64,000 nucleotides of DNA from Heliopora coerulea (GCA_030142905.1 JASJOG010000183.1:496001-560000); one strand, 5' to 3'; shown: positions 34,901 through 46,981, counted from the first letter of the stretch. Numbers and translations are program-made. The notes: a model not told the origin generated them from the sequence alone.

Positions 34901-37900
34901 ATGGTCTGTTTAAATTTTTTAACTAAGACATCATTTAATTACTTAGATGTAGATTTTAAAGATGACAAAATCTCCTGTACGTGGATTAGCTTTAGATGAC
35001 ATTGATCCAAACACACAGGTAAGGAGTTTTTATTACATGTTGTGGCATCTACTAAGTGTGGGAAGTGTTCTTCTGATTAGGTAAAAAGCAGTTACTGTAT
35101 GTTACATAAAAATTTCAAATGTTTCTACAATTGAAAAGTTTAGAAATGTATAATATAATATATTTGAAACAAATGGCAATTACACTTTGTAACTTTCAAA
35201 AACTTTCATAAAAATTTAAGAAAATCATGTGGTCAATAATGATGGAATTAAGACAAGCCAAAAGTATGTACTGCAAGTATTAAACATTTAACTCTCACAC
35301 AGTCACAGCCAAACTTACCTCCTCTCCAAAGAAAAGACAAACAAACACCCTCAATCATTGTATGTGGTTGACTGGAAAGATCAAAAGCCCAAGGAGCCAA
35401 TATGAAGGTGACAGACGGAACAAATTTACAGCTTAGAGTGAAACTGCTGGGGTGAAGTGAGAGTGAGAAAGATTGAAACAAACTTGAAATTGGCAAAAGG
35501 TTTTATTGTAAACTTGTTGATACTGATCAAAGATTTTTCCTTGTACTGGTATTGTTCCAAATTAGCTTTCTCCAAGGGTCAAATTTAAAATTTCCAGTCC
35601 AAGGTCAAAAATGTCATTGGATATTATCTTGAAATTTGGTTATCCTTGGACATTTTTGTTTTATCAGGGCTGAACTTTTGTGGTTGTAAAAAGGTATTGG
35701 AACATGTCTAACATATAAATGGAAAGGAAGTGCATAGAGATATTGAAGTACACTATGTCAGGAAACTTAGGGTTGCTTACTGCATGAAGTATAGAATATT
35801 AGAATGATTTAACAGAGTTCTATTTTCAACATTGATTTCTACTTTCAATGATAATTATTGTATGGGATTGAGAGGTATGGCTCTGATGTTTTGGCAAGTG
35901 ATGGCTGATCCTTGTGAACTCAATCGTCACTCCAAACTAGCTGCTGAGTTGGTGAAAATATTTTCCTATTGGCAGACATTTACAGGCTATCATCAGCCAT
36001 ATGCATGACTAAATTTGACCCTGATTCTCATAGTAAATATTTATTACCTCGTCATGCTCACATATTAACACTTTTGTGACTGGAGGTCATCACCTATGAG
36101 TAGAGTCATCTGTCATTAGACAGAGTAAAATGGTGCTGGAAGAGTACTTTGTCTTGGTCTTTGTACTTGTCTTGGGTCTTTGAGTAAAATAATAAAAGAA
36201 CATTTATGACCAGCTAAGGAGTTAATTTTTTAGTTTTGGAGTTAATGTTTTTCAATAAATTTAAAGGTAAACTGACAGTTTACACAGGGTTATGAAAATA
36301 TGACAATGTGTGGCAGATAGCACACATACAAATTTAAACTTATCTGGAAGTCATTAGCAAACTGTAAGTTCAACTTTTAGATTGTTGGTGGAAAACTTGA
36401 ATGCGTATTGATCCTTCATAAATGTTTACTCAAAATAACCAGGCAGTTAAAAGTATCTTTGTATGGGTTTTTCATAGGATTCTGAAGAGACCACTAGAAA
36501 ATGTTCAAAGTCAAGGAGGTCCACTAGCAGGCGTGTCAGCTTTACTGAAACTTGCTAAATAAAGTAAGCCATTCCCTGTTATTACTGAGAGTTGCCTGTA
36601 ATAAGCAGTGGGACGGACAGCTTGCGAAGACTCTTCACTGAAACTGATGCTACTGACTACTGTGGGAATTTTGCAAAATAACTGATAATGCAGTTCAAAT
36701 TACAAATTTACAATCAGTTCAGTTTGTATTTTTGCCTGCACTGGTTAACATCATTCCAATCATGGTAGCCATATTTAACTACTTTCAATTCCCAGCCATT
36801 TCAATGCTATTTAAAATTTTAGCTGCTGCACCAAGGACACCCCTTTCTAGTTACGTAACGCAGGTCTTTTGGTGAGCAAAACGGCGCGCGTGGCGACTCA
36901 CACGCGTGAATCAACTTGCGCGTGCGAATCGCACGGGTGTTTGAATTGATCAGTTATGACAGGAAAATACTATGAAAACAATCATTTTACCTCATTCATC
37001 ATGTTACTAAGGTTATTGTCTGCACTTTAACAGTCAATCAAAACACACTTAAAACTTTAGCAAAATAAAAATCTACAAACAATTCTATTTATTCAGACGG
37101 TTTGTCTTTATGTTAATCATCTTCTTCGCTTTCTGCATCAAAAGGATCGTGATCAGAATTGTGAAAAATATCAGAATCTTCAGAATTATCTGTGTTAATT
37201 GCACTACTCTCCACGCATTGATTGCTGATTCCAACCTACAATGCCAAACTTAACGTAATTTCATTGAGAACTTTGGTCTAGTCATATCTTGCGGCAGTTA
37301 ATGTTGCTCGGAAATGATTGGCAAAGCTGATAAGTATCATTTCCATAGTCCTTTTCATCTGTCCAATTCTTTGGGGGGGAAAAAAACAAAAAAAAAAACA
37401 TACCATCGCATATATGCTGTCCCCAGAATGTTCGATTAGGTGGTTTAAGAGCATGAGCAGATTGACTTTTCCCCTTTTTTCGCATCATTAGGTTTCATCC
37501 TGTTGAGGTGGTTCGGACTACGCATCTTTTCAAAACTGACGCGAATTCATCTCCCGTGTTTGACATCTTTTAACCCTTCCCGTCCCTTCAAAATATCCTA
37601 TGAGGGGGAAAACATCCCCTCATTTCACTGTCAACCTAAAACACTAAAACAAGCTAGATAGCTGTTAAAAAATTTGTCGATGGTGCCAGCGGAGCTCTCT
37701 AACTGCAACAAAGTAAGTGCAATTGCTGGTTTCACCTCATAGGTAAGTAGACCAAGAAGACGTGAAGATGAACTTTCAGGCGTTACAAATAGCACGCATA
37801 CTTTGGTTTGCGCATGTGGCGACTCGCGCGCGTGCGATCGCACGCGTGAAACGGAAAGGCCTGGTAACGATACATCAAACTATCGATATATCTTGAGAGA

Positions 37901-40900
37901 AGATCACAATAGTCGATGTACTGTATGAATAGTAAAAGAAACTATTTATAACTATTGCAATAATTTTGTGAACTATTGATAGTTTTATTAGTTGCTGCTC
38001 TTATTTCATTGACAAAAAATAAAATAAAATATGTGTAAATCACTGATTTGTTTATTGACTGTATGAGATTTATCAAATAACTCTAAATTTAGGAATCAAT
38101 TGTGCATTTTTCATACATCCTTCAAAAGAGCATTTTCAATTTTCCAGATTTTGTTAACGGATATTTCACGTCTACGACTTAATTCAAAATTTTTTGTTGA
38201 CATTTATAGAAACTCTGGGACTTGAATACCCCTGAAAACTATCGCAATAATGATTACATAAAACATAATGATTACAGCGTACTAAGTCCCGCAGGAAGGT
38301 GACTGTGCCAATGGGAAAATAAAATTGTGTGTCAATAATCAACTTGTTACGTTTATTAGAAGTCCTTCTTGTCTACTCCTTCCCTTGGACTGCCGCACGC
38401 GTGCAGTATATCAAATAATATCTTTATATTGCACCTTTCTCAATTGACCAGAGTTGCACACCTGTTATTGCTATATTTTTAAGTACATGCTTGCATCTAT
38501 TATTTCTAAAAATCATAGGCTGCTCACAAATTACTACAGTATTTCGACTGGACTAGGCGTGGTTCACCGAGTTTCAGTGAGCCAGACAACCTAGCAGAAC
38601 ACCCTCGTGCCTGAAGCGACACTGCCTCTTATTTTGAAATTCCACAACTAACGTAATTGACCGGTTAAGCGTCCGTGTTTGGGTAAGCGTCAACTCCCCA
38701 TTTCGTAATGAAAGTATTTTTCCGGCGTTTATTTTTAAGCATTTACCCAGAGATTACGTGATGTTTTACCTGAGGTCCGCTTTGCTAATAACCAATTACA
38801 ATTCGTAAATTTTGATCCTGGCCTGCTAAGTTAACGAGATGTCTTCACAGAGGTCCGCCCTACTTATAGCTAATAACACTTCACTAATTTTGATCCTAAC
38901 TAGCCTGCAAATCCACTATAAATATGCACGCAACACCACTCACTAATGAATAATTCAGTACGTTTTGGACAGGGATCATGCCGCTTAAATTGAGGCAATA
39001 CACTGTTGATGAGAAGGTAGATGTAGTACAATGGCATCGGACAAATGGACACAACGTTTCTAAAACAAACCAAGAGTTTGGGGTGGATCCAAAGCGGGTG
39101 CGAGAATGGAACTCTGTTCACGACAGTCTACTTCTGAACAATGTTGGCACTTCAAAAGGAAAAGAAAACTCCGCCAAAACGTCATCAATTGGATAAACAA
39201 AGCGTGGGAAAATATTAGCCAACAGACAGTCATTGACGCCTTCCTGTCCTGCGGCATATCAAACAATCTTGACGGCACAGATGATCGAGTTTCTGAAAAA
39301 TTTCTTTCGTTCGACGAAGATGACTTAAGAGGAGAACTTGGAGACTTATTGTTTGACAGTGATGCAGATTCCGAATTAGATTTTGACGAGTTTGATGAAT
39401 ATGACTTTTAGACTTTGCTGGGTGCTTTTCAAATGTGTGGAATTTGTTTACAATTATTTTACTTTCATTTGCGTGAAGAACTTGGAGACTTGTAGTTTGA
39501 TAGTGATAAAGATTCCGAATCAGATTTGATGGGTTTGGTGAACATGATTTCAAGATATTGATGTTCACATTTTAAATTTGTTTTTATACAATTAAAGTGT
39601 ATACCTTATTTAAAACGTGTAAAACTGTCTGGTTAGCCTTGTTTTCATTCACAGCTTTTTTTTTCTCCCGAAGAGAACGTTCGTCTCTTGTAAGCGCTCA
39701 TTGACCACGTAAGCGCCCACCCCTCTCTTAACGAAAGTTATGCAACTAAGGGGAGTGAGCGCTTAACCGTTCAATTACGGTATATCACTTCAGGAACAAC
39801 CGATCGCATGTGGGAGCCTTAATTTCCCTTAGATTGATGATTTGATTGATCTTTTCCCCACGTTTTGTCAATTGATGCTGTTCATCTGTTCAAGAAGTGG
39901 GACTGGGCTCAAGTACGACAGAGGGCAGAGATCCCACTGCCTCTGCTGGTGTCGAAGCCGCTGAGTCGCACACCGACGACGCAGTACGAAAGTTGAATAA
40001 CCCCCTGTTCATCCGGGACCAGTTTTTCAATTTTCAAGTCGCCGCCGCCGGACGAAACACCAAGTAATAGTTCTGCCAGCAGTTCCTTGGGAATTACTGA
40101 GACGTACGGAGTATGAACAGTTAAGATCCGTCGCTCTCTTAGGGTGGCAGGAGACTGGCACTAGTGAATAAATGGAAGACGCCTGCGCCTTCGTTACATT
40201 GTTAGTTTATCCCGTGGTTTTGGCGAGTCGGGCAAAGTACAAAGTGATTGTCTCATTGCAAAAACAATGGTGGTTCAGACACTGAGTGGTCAAAGATCAG
40301 GCAGACCTGGTCAACGAATTACCCCCAAACGATAGAGGACAATAAATTTTTGGAAGAAATGCTGTAAATGTGGGAACTTCGAGGTATCTTAGAAGATCGA
40401 TGTACGCTCTCAAGCCCTAGCCTCAGAAAAACAGGACCCTGAAATCGATTTTTCTGCGGTTAGGGTTTGACGTAAGTTCATCAATCATCTAACGTATGTC
40501 CAAACTCCTACACTCAACATTTGTTGCGTTAATCTATGGGATGACTATCGTGGAAATTTTATCTATTGCAACAGTATTAGAGTTGATATGCTATTGGGAT
40601 ACTATTGTGATAATGTCAACTATTGCGATAGTTTTCTGAAGTATTCAAGTCCCAAAGTTTCTATAAATTACAACAAAAGACTTTGAATTGAGATGTAGAC
40701 TCGAAATATCTGTTGATAAAGTCTGAAAATAGTTGATGTAGGGATATATAAGAAATATACAATTGACAACTAAATTTAGAGTTCTTTAGTAAATCTTAGA
40801 CTAAGATACATACTATAAACGAATCAGTGATTAAGACAAATTTAATTTTATTTTATGTCGAAGAAAAAGGTACAGAAGCTATTGAAACTGTAGATAGTTC

Positions 40901-43900
40901 ACAAAATTATTGTGATAGTGATCGATAGTTCGATATATCGTTACATCACCAATTCATATCATTATTGACATTTCGTGGCTTCCGTTTTGGCAGCACGTAT
41001 GTCGAATTTGCACCTTAGCTTGCCATGTGAATCTTGGTAGTTCAATGGTTACAGCATCTCACCGGTGATCGGAAGGTTGCGGTTCGATCTCCGTCTGGGG
41101 CTTCTGGGGTTAGGGCTTGACGAACGTTCATCGATCATATACCAATAAATTTTTGTTGCTAAACTTAGAGTATCCTCCTTTCAGAGAAATTCCTGAAGAA
41201 ATCTCGAAAAAGACATGGACGTTAGATCACGATCAGCTTCCAAATGATGAAAATACTTCAGGTTAGGATTTTAAGTTAGAAAATGTTACCTAAATGAAGT
41301 TGGTTAATTTCACTGATTTAGTCGCTGACGTTGACCTACATATACAGTCTAGTTTACTCCAAAATGCAGGAATAATTTTGGACTGAGAATATTTCATTCA
41401 AGTTGTATTTGTCTGTGAAATTCTGTTAATGACATTAAAAACTGCAAGTTCGCTAAATACTTTCAAATTTACAATAAACTTACGAGTGACAATGTATTTC
41501 AGGAGCATTTTGACACTGTGAAAACATTGCAGTTTTTTTAATTCAAGGTTTTTTGTTGTGAACACCAGACATGTTATTTGTACTAACTTTAATATCAGTT
41601 GGAGTATATTTTACTAGTGTTTCGCCGGTAATTGTGTTTTTACCTTAGTAAGTTTGCCAATTTACCAATGTATTGTTTTTGAATATAGAAACTTCATTGT
41701 TTGACATAACCAACTCAAGTGACGAAAGGTAACCTTACTATGTTTACTGAAATGTAAACTATCTCCGGCTTTGGACACTTGTGGGTAGTTATGTGGGTTA
41801 GAAGAAAGCGTAAGAGTCGCGCCTGAGATGATAGCTGAGGGCATCTACTGCATGGCTTTTTAAATGTCTCCGATTTTCTCAGCTGCATCCATAAACCCAA
41901 CGAGCACAAAAAACATGAACCGTGTTTTTTATAAGTTAGCTTAGGACTAAGGTAACGCCAAGCAGGTTTTAACTTGCCGATTGAAAACATTTTACTCCTT
42001 AAAATCATGTAGTGCTCATTCCCACGCCTTGCGATTGCGGCGTGGCGTGGCGCGTCCAATTATTACGAGCTTTGAATGTGTCTAATTCACCTGAAACAGT
42101 TGAGCAATTAATGTTTAATGTTACAAGAACATCGCTCATGTAAATTAACTACACTCATTCAATGTTTCAATCACTTGGCGTTTTGTTTCTTTCAGTCCAT
42201 ATCGACAGCCAACATCGACTCTTACAGGTACATAATATTGTTTATTTGTTCATTGAGACTGTAGTCCTTCAAATCATTTGACGATCCTGAATGGCTCAAA
42301 ATTTGTTTTGGACTTCAGCGGCACGTGTGCGGCCTGCTCCTAGTTTCTTGGCGCACAACTTAAGATCTCACGCCAAAGCTGAAAACTTCGCGTGCACCAA
42401 AGAGAATTCTTGGCCAGTTTTCACTGAAAGAAACTTTGACAAGTGAAACAAATAATTAAAAGGTTTTACCGTCTAGTGATGACTATTAGAGCCCAGCATA
42501 AAACTCGGAGGAATGCCAATGAGATATGTCAATGAGAATATCATCATCACTTGATATGTCCCTTTTTGGGTTTAAACTGCTCGATTTAGATTTGGATAAA
42601 ATACTCGTCTTCTTTGCTTTTGATTTTCATCCTTTCACTCTTTGAGTTGGGTAAAATAGTTTACTTTATCTACGCATGGATGAGTGTTTTAAATTTTTCG
42701 TCTAAGGATGTTCGGGTGAAAAGTTTTTTCTTTGTCAAAGTAGTTTCTCTTCGGCCCCAAGCCGAGCCTGAAATAATGACCGGTCTCTTCTGGGCATTAG
42801 GGGCCTTAAGCAAGCTAGGACGGTGACGGTAGTGATGAGGCAATCTGAATTTTATCATTTAAAAGAACTTCGAATCATTGACGTCGTATTTGATAGCTGA
42901 TGTAGTTTTTTAAACCTTCAGAATACTTCATAGTTTCTAAAAGGTCTCAGTTGAAAGCGTTCAAGTCAAACTCAACTAACAACTGTCATTGCTTTATGAG
43001 CCACCGTCGTCCTGAATACGTTAAAATGCCTTGAGTGACATTGTGTTCAGAATAAGAACAGCGTTGGGATAACTCTTGGGATTAAAAAAAAAGAAAATCT
43101 GTTCTCTTTGTTTTGGATGAAATAGTCTGGTGAAGGAAGGACGTCGTCTTTGACGATCCCGTCGTGTTTACGTAAGGTTCCTATTTAACCAATAGGAGAA
43201 CAGAATAAAAATAGCGATGACAGCTATGAGACACAAGAAGGATCAAATAAAACAAAATAGAGATATCAAAACAAAAAGAATAGGGCCGAACCAATGTTAG
43301 CATTTAAAATGCGTTAGATTTCGTAATAAATATACTGTCGTGTAGAAGTAATTCGGATTCAAAAGAACAGTAGCTGAGAATTTTAAAGTCATCGAAAGAG
43401 ATTGGGTGTCCAGTATCAAGGTGGTGTGAAAGAATACCAGTAGGTGGAGGATTTTACGTTTTTGCCAGTAAGGGTCGACATTGCCATGTGGTCTGAGACG
43501 CGCGTGTGGAGGTGCCGGGGAGTTTCACCGATATATAAGGCTCCGCAGCCTTACCAGCTGCAGCTCGAGGCAAGTTCGAAGGCAACATTCAACCTTCACT
43601 GTTCACACTTGGAGCTAACTACAGGGTTCAACACAGCTGTCTCCTTAACCAACTAACTGGCAAGGGAATACTTCAGTGTTCTACTCTATCTAATGCCAGA
43701 CGATTTTACTCGCCATAGGGATGCGCCCTGGGCGTTGAAGGTTTAAAAAACTTATCTGTTTAGTCAACGTATATCCCACTGCCCCTACTTTATCCCAGTG
43801 TCGTTATTTGTTATTGTACTCAATTTGACGTGTTTTTAATTTGTTGCCCGGACTGCCCTCTCTTATGTCGAGCCCAGTTCAAGGCAGTCCATAAAAACAA

Positions 43901-46322
43901 AGATTTCTTCAAGTAGAACGTGAAATTCGTTTTGACATGAGATCATAATGTGTAAACATACAACACTTGGGGAGGATTAACAAGCAAAAAATAAGTTCGG
44001 AGTAAAATGTCCTGATTGAATTTTCACCATGACGTGTGGACTATGGTGACGTTGGAAAATGATAGATTATATTTCACAAGCTTCGGTCGAGATCTATGGC
44101 TTGCCCTTCCATGCTTTATCTCACGCTTAAACGCTCTCGCTACCTGGGGAGACTGAAAAAAGTCGATCCCATGATACTCCGGTCCACTATAAGTATGTTA
44201 CGCTACTGTGCCTTGTTTGCTTTTGCCAAACTTTGCCAAAGTTTAGCTTACATACCACGTCAGAAACACCTTCACGTAAGCGTCATCGTTCATTGTTGCC
44301 GAGACAAATGTCTACACCGGAAGACCTTGTTCAACGCCATGACAAATAGTGTGAGGCGGTTAATCGATAAACCAAAAAAAATCTATGTAAAGGTAAGGTA
44401 AAGTGCTTTTATTTATACTGGATAACCCTATCAGCTATCTGAGCTGGTCTCCCTTGAGGTCCAGTAAGGGCCTGCCCTCATGGGTCCAGTGTTATGACAG
44501 GAGGAAATCGGAGTACCCGGAGAAAACCTGCGATGCTTGGTAGAGTCAAACTGGACAACCCTCTTCTCACATGTGACCAAGGTAACTTTAATCAGATTAC
44601 TGCACGCGGCTGGAATCGAACCCTAATTACAGTGGTGAGAGACACGTGCACTACTACTGTGCCACCAGTTGAAAACCGATATAACCGATGTTGCTTTAGG
44701 TGAAAAACCGAAAACCCATAAAAAAAACCGGGCAAAAACTGGTATTTCAATAAAATCGGTATTCAAATGACGATTTCGTGATTAAACTAAAAGAGAGTTA
44801 CACCATACTTACACGGGTTTGTTAAAAAGAATCAAGGGTTTGTGTTTACACACGGAAAAACTGAAGAGAATTTGTCAGAAATTCGATAACGCCTTTGAAA
44901 TACCGTGTGTTTATCGCCAGGTATGATCAGCGATGTGAGAACGGAAGGGCCTCGATTCGCACGATCTTGAACGGTTAAGCGGATCAAATGAGGATGAATC
45001 TTGATTAGCTTAAACGATGGCGGACCTCTGCGAACACATGTTTACACTAAAATAGGTGTATGAGTCAACGATGAACAGTTAGAGTGTAACATGAATAATT
45101 AAGTTTCAATGTTTATATCGCATATATATTCGAACTCGTGCTCTTTCGGCTTTGCCTTTGATCGACAAGTAACCGTTCACAACACACATGTTTGTTGTTG
45201 GAATACTTTGTTAGGCTGACCGAAACTGATTGTTACCTTCCTCTACCAAAATTTATACTCCTGTGAACGACCAACTTAAAAAGCCAATAGCAATCAAAGT
45301 CAACAGTACCATCTAATACGGTTGCTATGGTAAATTTAATGACACCTTTCCAGATAAATTAATATGTTGAAGCAAACCATTGAAACATTGTAAAAATAAT
45401 AATAATAATAGTAATACTTCAATTCAGTAGCGTAATTCCTTTTTAAGAAATTTGGAAAGTGTCCACAAATGTTAGGGTTGACTACCACCTTAACTTCATG
45501 AACTGTCACCTGGCGGCGTAAGACTTCTATTATTTTAGTCTTGCTAACCACAGATGATTTTACTCGTCAAGAGGAGAGGTCCTGCAGTGAAAGAGTTATA
45601 ACCATCTCAGTTATGACTATCTCGACGATAACCAGCTCAATGATGACCATTTCAATATGACCAGCTCAATTACTACCAGCTCAATGATAACCATCTTAGT
45701 TATGACCATTTCAATCATGACCATCTTAGTTGTGACAATCTCAGTTGTGACTATCTCAATCATGACCATTTAAATTATGACCATCTCAATTATGACAATG
45801 TCAATCATGATAATGTCAATCATGATAATGTCCGTTATGACCATTTAAATTATGACAATGTCAGTTATGACAATATCAGTCATGACTATCTCAGTAATAA
45901 CCAGCTCAATTAACTCTTCTACGTTGGGGATAGAGGTTAATCTTGGGGAGAGCTCCTGCAGTGAAAAGGTTATTGTAAATTGTGAATTAGTAGTTGAAAG
46001 TTTATTAATGATAGTAATCTTCATTCTTTCCATCTTTCTCCGTTAGAAGTTATGAGTCAGGAGAATGAGCGTGAAAAGTCAGCCGGGTAAGAGGAGTTAT
46101 CTTATTTTGTTACCATGTGATATGTTTGTTTTGTCCAAAATGCTGGACGAGAATATTCATTGAAGCATTTTTTAAGCTGCATTTTCTTGATACAGTGAAA
46201 ACGACAATATTTCTCGCGAGGTGGCTGACCTAAACAACAACAACTCGAAATTAGAAAGAAATATAGATCATCTTGAAGAAATGGCAAGCTCCAGTGCGCA
46301 TTCGAACACACACTTAAGATGA
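31918..46322 (+). CDS. KNL1-like gene, nine short exons, stop in exon 4
   Basis: Exons: 31918-31940 (MNINDENR), 34076-34153, 34953-35018, 36478-36563, 41185-41261, 41689-41728, 42196-42227, 46047-46086, 46196-46322. All have AG/GT borders, and every junction from exon 3 on is in phase. Across exons 2-4 are MSSILK and SRRVSF, the two PP1-docking motifs that mark the N terminus of kinetochore scaffold KNL1, at similar spacing. Exon 4 then has an in-frame TAA (36556-36558) with good flanking frame and donor; exon 5 continues EIPEEISKKTW. The last exon ends in a short coiled-coil-like REVADLNNNNSKLERNIDHL and TGA. Exon 2 also needs a frameshift near an A-run to link exon 1 with MSSILK. Read from MSSILK the product is 51 residues; with the stop bypassed about 165, far below full KNL1, lacking repeats and RWD domains. 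Confidence 0.55.
32786..33364 (-). other. 192-codon open frame in intron 1, unknown
   Basis: An unusually long uninterrupted minus-strand frame for such AT-rich DNA. It contains no domain I recognise and no membrane or signal pattern that is convincing. It could be a fragment of an unrecognised transposon or a chance frame. Confidence 0.25.
34190..34668. mobile_element. Non-autonomous hAT-like element in intron 2
   Basis: Ends CAGTGCTGGATTTA and the reverse complement of the right end, CAGTGCCAGATTGA, form inverted repeats with G-rich subterminal sequence. The flanks gatatgtc and atcatgtc share their last five bases, consistent with a decayed 8-bp duplication. Confidence 0.5.
36075..36133 (+). 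repeat. Hairpin repeat copy with changed stem
   Basis: GAGTAGAGTCATC is followed by TCTGTCATTAGACAGA and GTAAAA. The stem is TCTGTC/GACAGA instead of TCTGGC/GCCAGA, a paired change that keeps all six base pairs. Confidence 0.65.
36564..37862. other. Intronic, no exon recognised
   Basis: Intron 4 left part. Clusters of CGCGCGTG near 36885-36945 and 37805-37850 suggest repeat ends, but no matching inverted pair was pinned down. Confidence 0.35.
38651..39780 (+). mobile_element. pogo/Tigger-type element, internal deletion
   Basis: TIRs ACGTAATTGACCGGTTAAGC and, from the right, CCGTAATTGAACGGTTAAGC are flanked by TA on both sides (38649-38650, 39781-39782), the duplication of Tc1/mariner-pogo elements. 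The ends are nested inside the older long-TIR element. Confidence 0.9.
38978..39411 (+). pseudogene. pogo transposase, deletion derivative
   Basis: The first frame, MPLKLRQYTVDEKVDVVQWH then VDPKRVREWN, is the N-terminal helix-turn-helix of pogo/CENP-B-type transposases. The second frame, overlapping in another phase, gives VINWINKAWENISQQTVIDA and FLSCGISNNLDG, the end of the DDE domain, and an acidic tail (DSDADSELDFDEFDEYDF). The central catalytic core is missing, so the two ends were joined by an internal deletion. The acidic-tail DNA is partly repeated at about 39475-39555. It cannot encode an active transposase, but it keeps the DNA-binding domain. Confidence 0.85.
40975..41140 (+). repeat. 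tRNA-derived family A copy
   Basis: Leader CGTGGCTTCCG..ATGTCGAATTTGCACCTTAGC precedes a decayed tRNA-like block and TGACGAACGTTCATC tail. It sits at the right edge of the long-TIR element, 45 bp before exon 5 of the KNL1-like gene. Confidence 0.75.
43310..43560 (-). pseudogene. GIY-YIG endonuclease fragment, second lineage
   Basis: Minus strand gives GCGALYIGETPRHLHTRVSD, HMAMSTLTGKNVKSS, then after a frameshift SFDDFKILSYCSFESELLLH and DSIFITKS. The YIG motif, Arg, His and the acidic-rich later segment follow GIY-YIG order. It differs clearly from the copy B endonuclease, so it is a separate Penelope-like or related retroelement family. No reverse transcriptase remnant was seen next to it. 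Confidence 0.75.
43681..43742 (-). repeat. Hairpin repeat copy
   Basis: Minus-strand GAGTAAAATCGTCTGGCATTAGATAGAG form of the hairpin family (split here: GAGTAAAATCGTC, TGGCATTAGATAGAG). The stem is partly decayed. Confidence 0.55.
43745..44395. other. No gene recognised
   Basis: A 101-codon plus frame at 44096-44401 has no domain signature. Otherwise anonymous. Confidence 0.35.
44396..44665 (-). repeat. tRNA-derived SINE, family D, fullest copy
   Basis: Minus-strand head has A box TGGCACAGTAGTAG and B box GGGTTCGATTCC, at normal Pol III spacing. The body includes CTCCGGGTACTCCGATTTCC, a motif reminiscent of a conserved domain shared by SINEs of several phyla, which I cannot name with certainty. 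The 3' end is at about 44400 (AAAAGCACTTTACC on the minus strand). Confidence 0.8.
45521..45597 (-). repeat. Hairpin repeat copy beside minisatellite
   Basis: Minus-strand CGAGTAAAATCATCTG and the GAAAGAGTTAT end match the hairpin family. The stem is degenerate. Confidence 0.55.
45598..45912. repeat. 15-bp minisatellite, about 20 units
   Basis: Units such as ATGACCATTTAAATT and ATGACAATGTCAGTT repeat every 15 bp. As 15 is divisible by three, both strands stay open (MTISVMTISV and MTDIVITDIV), which is artefact. CTGCAGTGAAA occurs immediately on both sides. Confidence 0.9.
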
Positions 46323-46335
46323 TATACAATATTCA

Positions 46336-46576
46336 GGGAGTGTTTATATGGAGGCGAGCGAGCCCTCTTGGTAAGGCCTGGGACCTTGTAAGAGGGCTGG
46401 ATTTCACTTCGAATTTACATGACCCTTCCACCAGGGCTGGATCTGGCATGCATGCGTTATAGGAGGGCCAACTCTTAATGACAAATATTACAGGGGATTT
46501 CACAGGGAAGCGAGATCTCGGCAAAAAGGGTGAGTCCCACTAGGACAGCAGGTTTGCTTCCATGTAAACACCACCT
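46336..46576. mobile_element. MITE with GTGTTTAYATGG ends
   Basis: Left GGGAGTGTTTATATGG and right CCATGTAAACACCACC are inverted repeats about 240 bp apart. It begins 14 bp after the last stop of the KNL1-like gene. No clear duplication. Confidence 0.5.
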
Positions 46577-46934
46577 CAGACATCAAACCATATACGTCCA
46601 CCAACGCAATGATTAGTATATAATCAAAGACTGTTGTGAGCTACTTCATCGATGAATATACACTTCAGAAGGGGAGACTATGAAGTTGTAAGGCCAAATA
46701 TTGTTACTGACAGCATAAAAAGTTGAACAAAATATGTTGAAGTTTTGCAACTCAAATTGGTGCAATCAAACTACAACAGAATAGTTTTATCAAAATTCAG
46801 TGCCTGCCAATAACTTTAAGAAGTATAATACGAAACATACTACCAAACATACTCATTGAGTGAAAACAAGACGAGATTACAATGTAGTAACATTTCGAAT
46901 TTACTACAAATTCATCTTCAGTAAACATAAATAA

Positions 46935-46974
<40 letters not shown>

Positions 46975-46981
<7 letters not shown>

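Larger units (their letters stand above)
37863..40960. mobile_element. Transposon with about 400-bp terminal inverted repeats
   Basis: The sequence 37863-38265 (TAACGATACATCAAACTATC onward) reappears reverse-complemented at about 40555-40960, including ATTTTGTGAACTAT, GTCAATTG and GAAACTTTGGGACTTGAATA-like blocks. The arms are diverged, so the element is old. It contains a younger pogo element at 38651-39780 and no recognisable transposase of its own. The superfamily is undetermined; TATCGATA-rich ends resemble some hAT families. Confidence 0.65.

Noticed and set aside
30414..36563. TGA/TAA codons read through as selenocysteine or by programmed readthrough
   Set aside because: No SECIS-like structure is seen, one stop is TAA, and neither ankyrin proteins nor KNL1 are known to need it. 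Decay or sequencing error is simpler.
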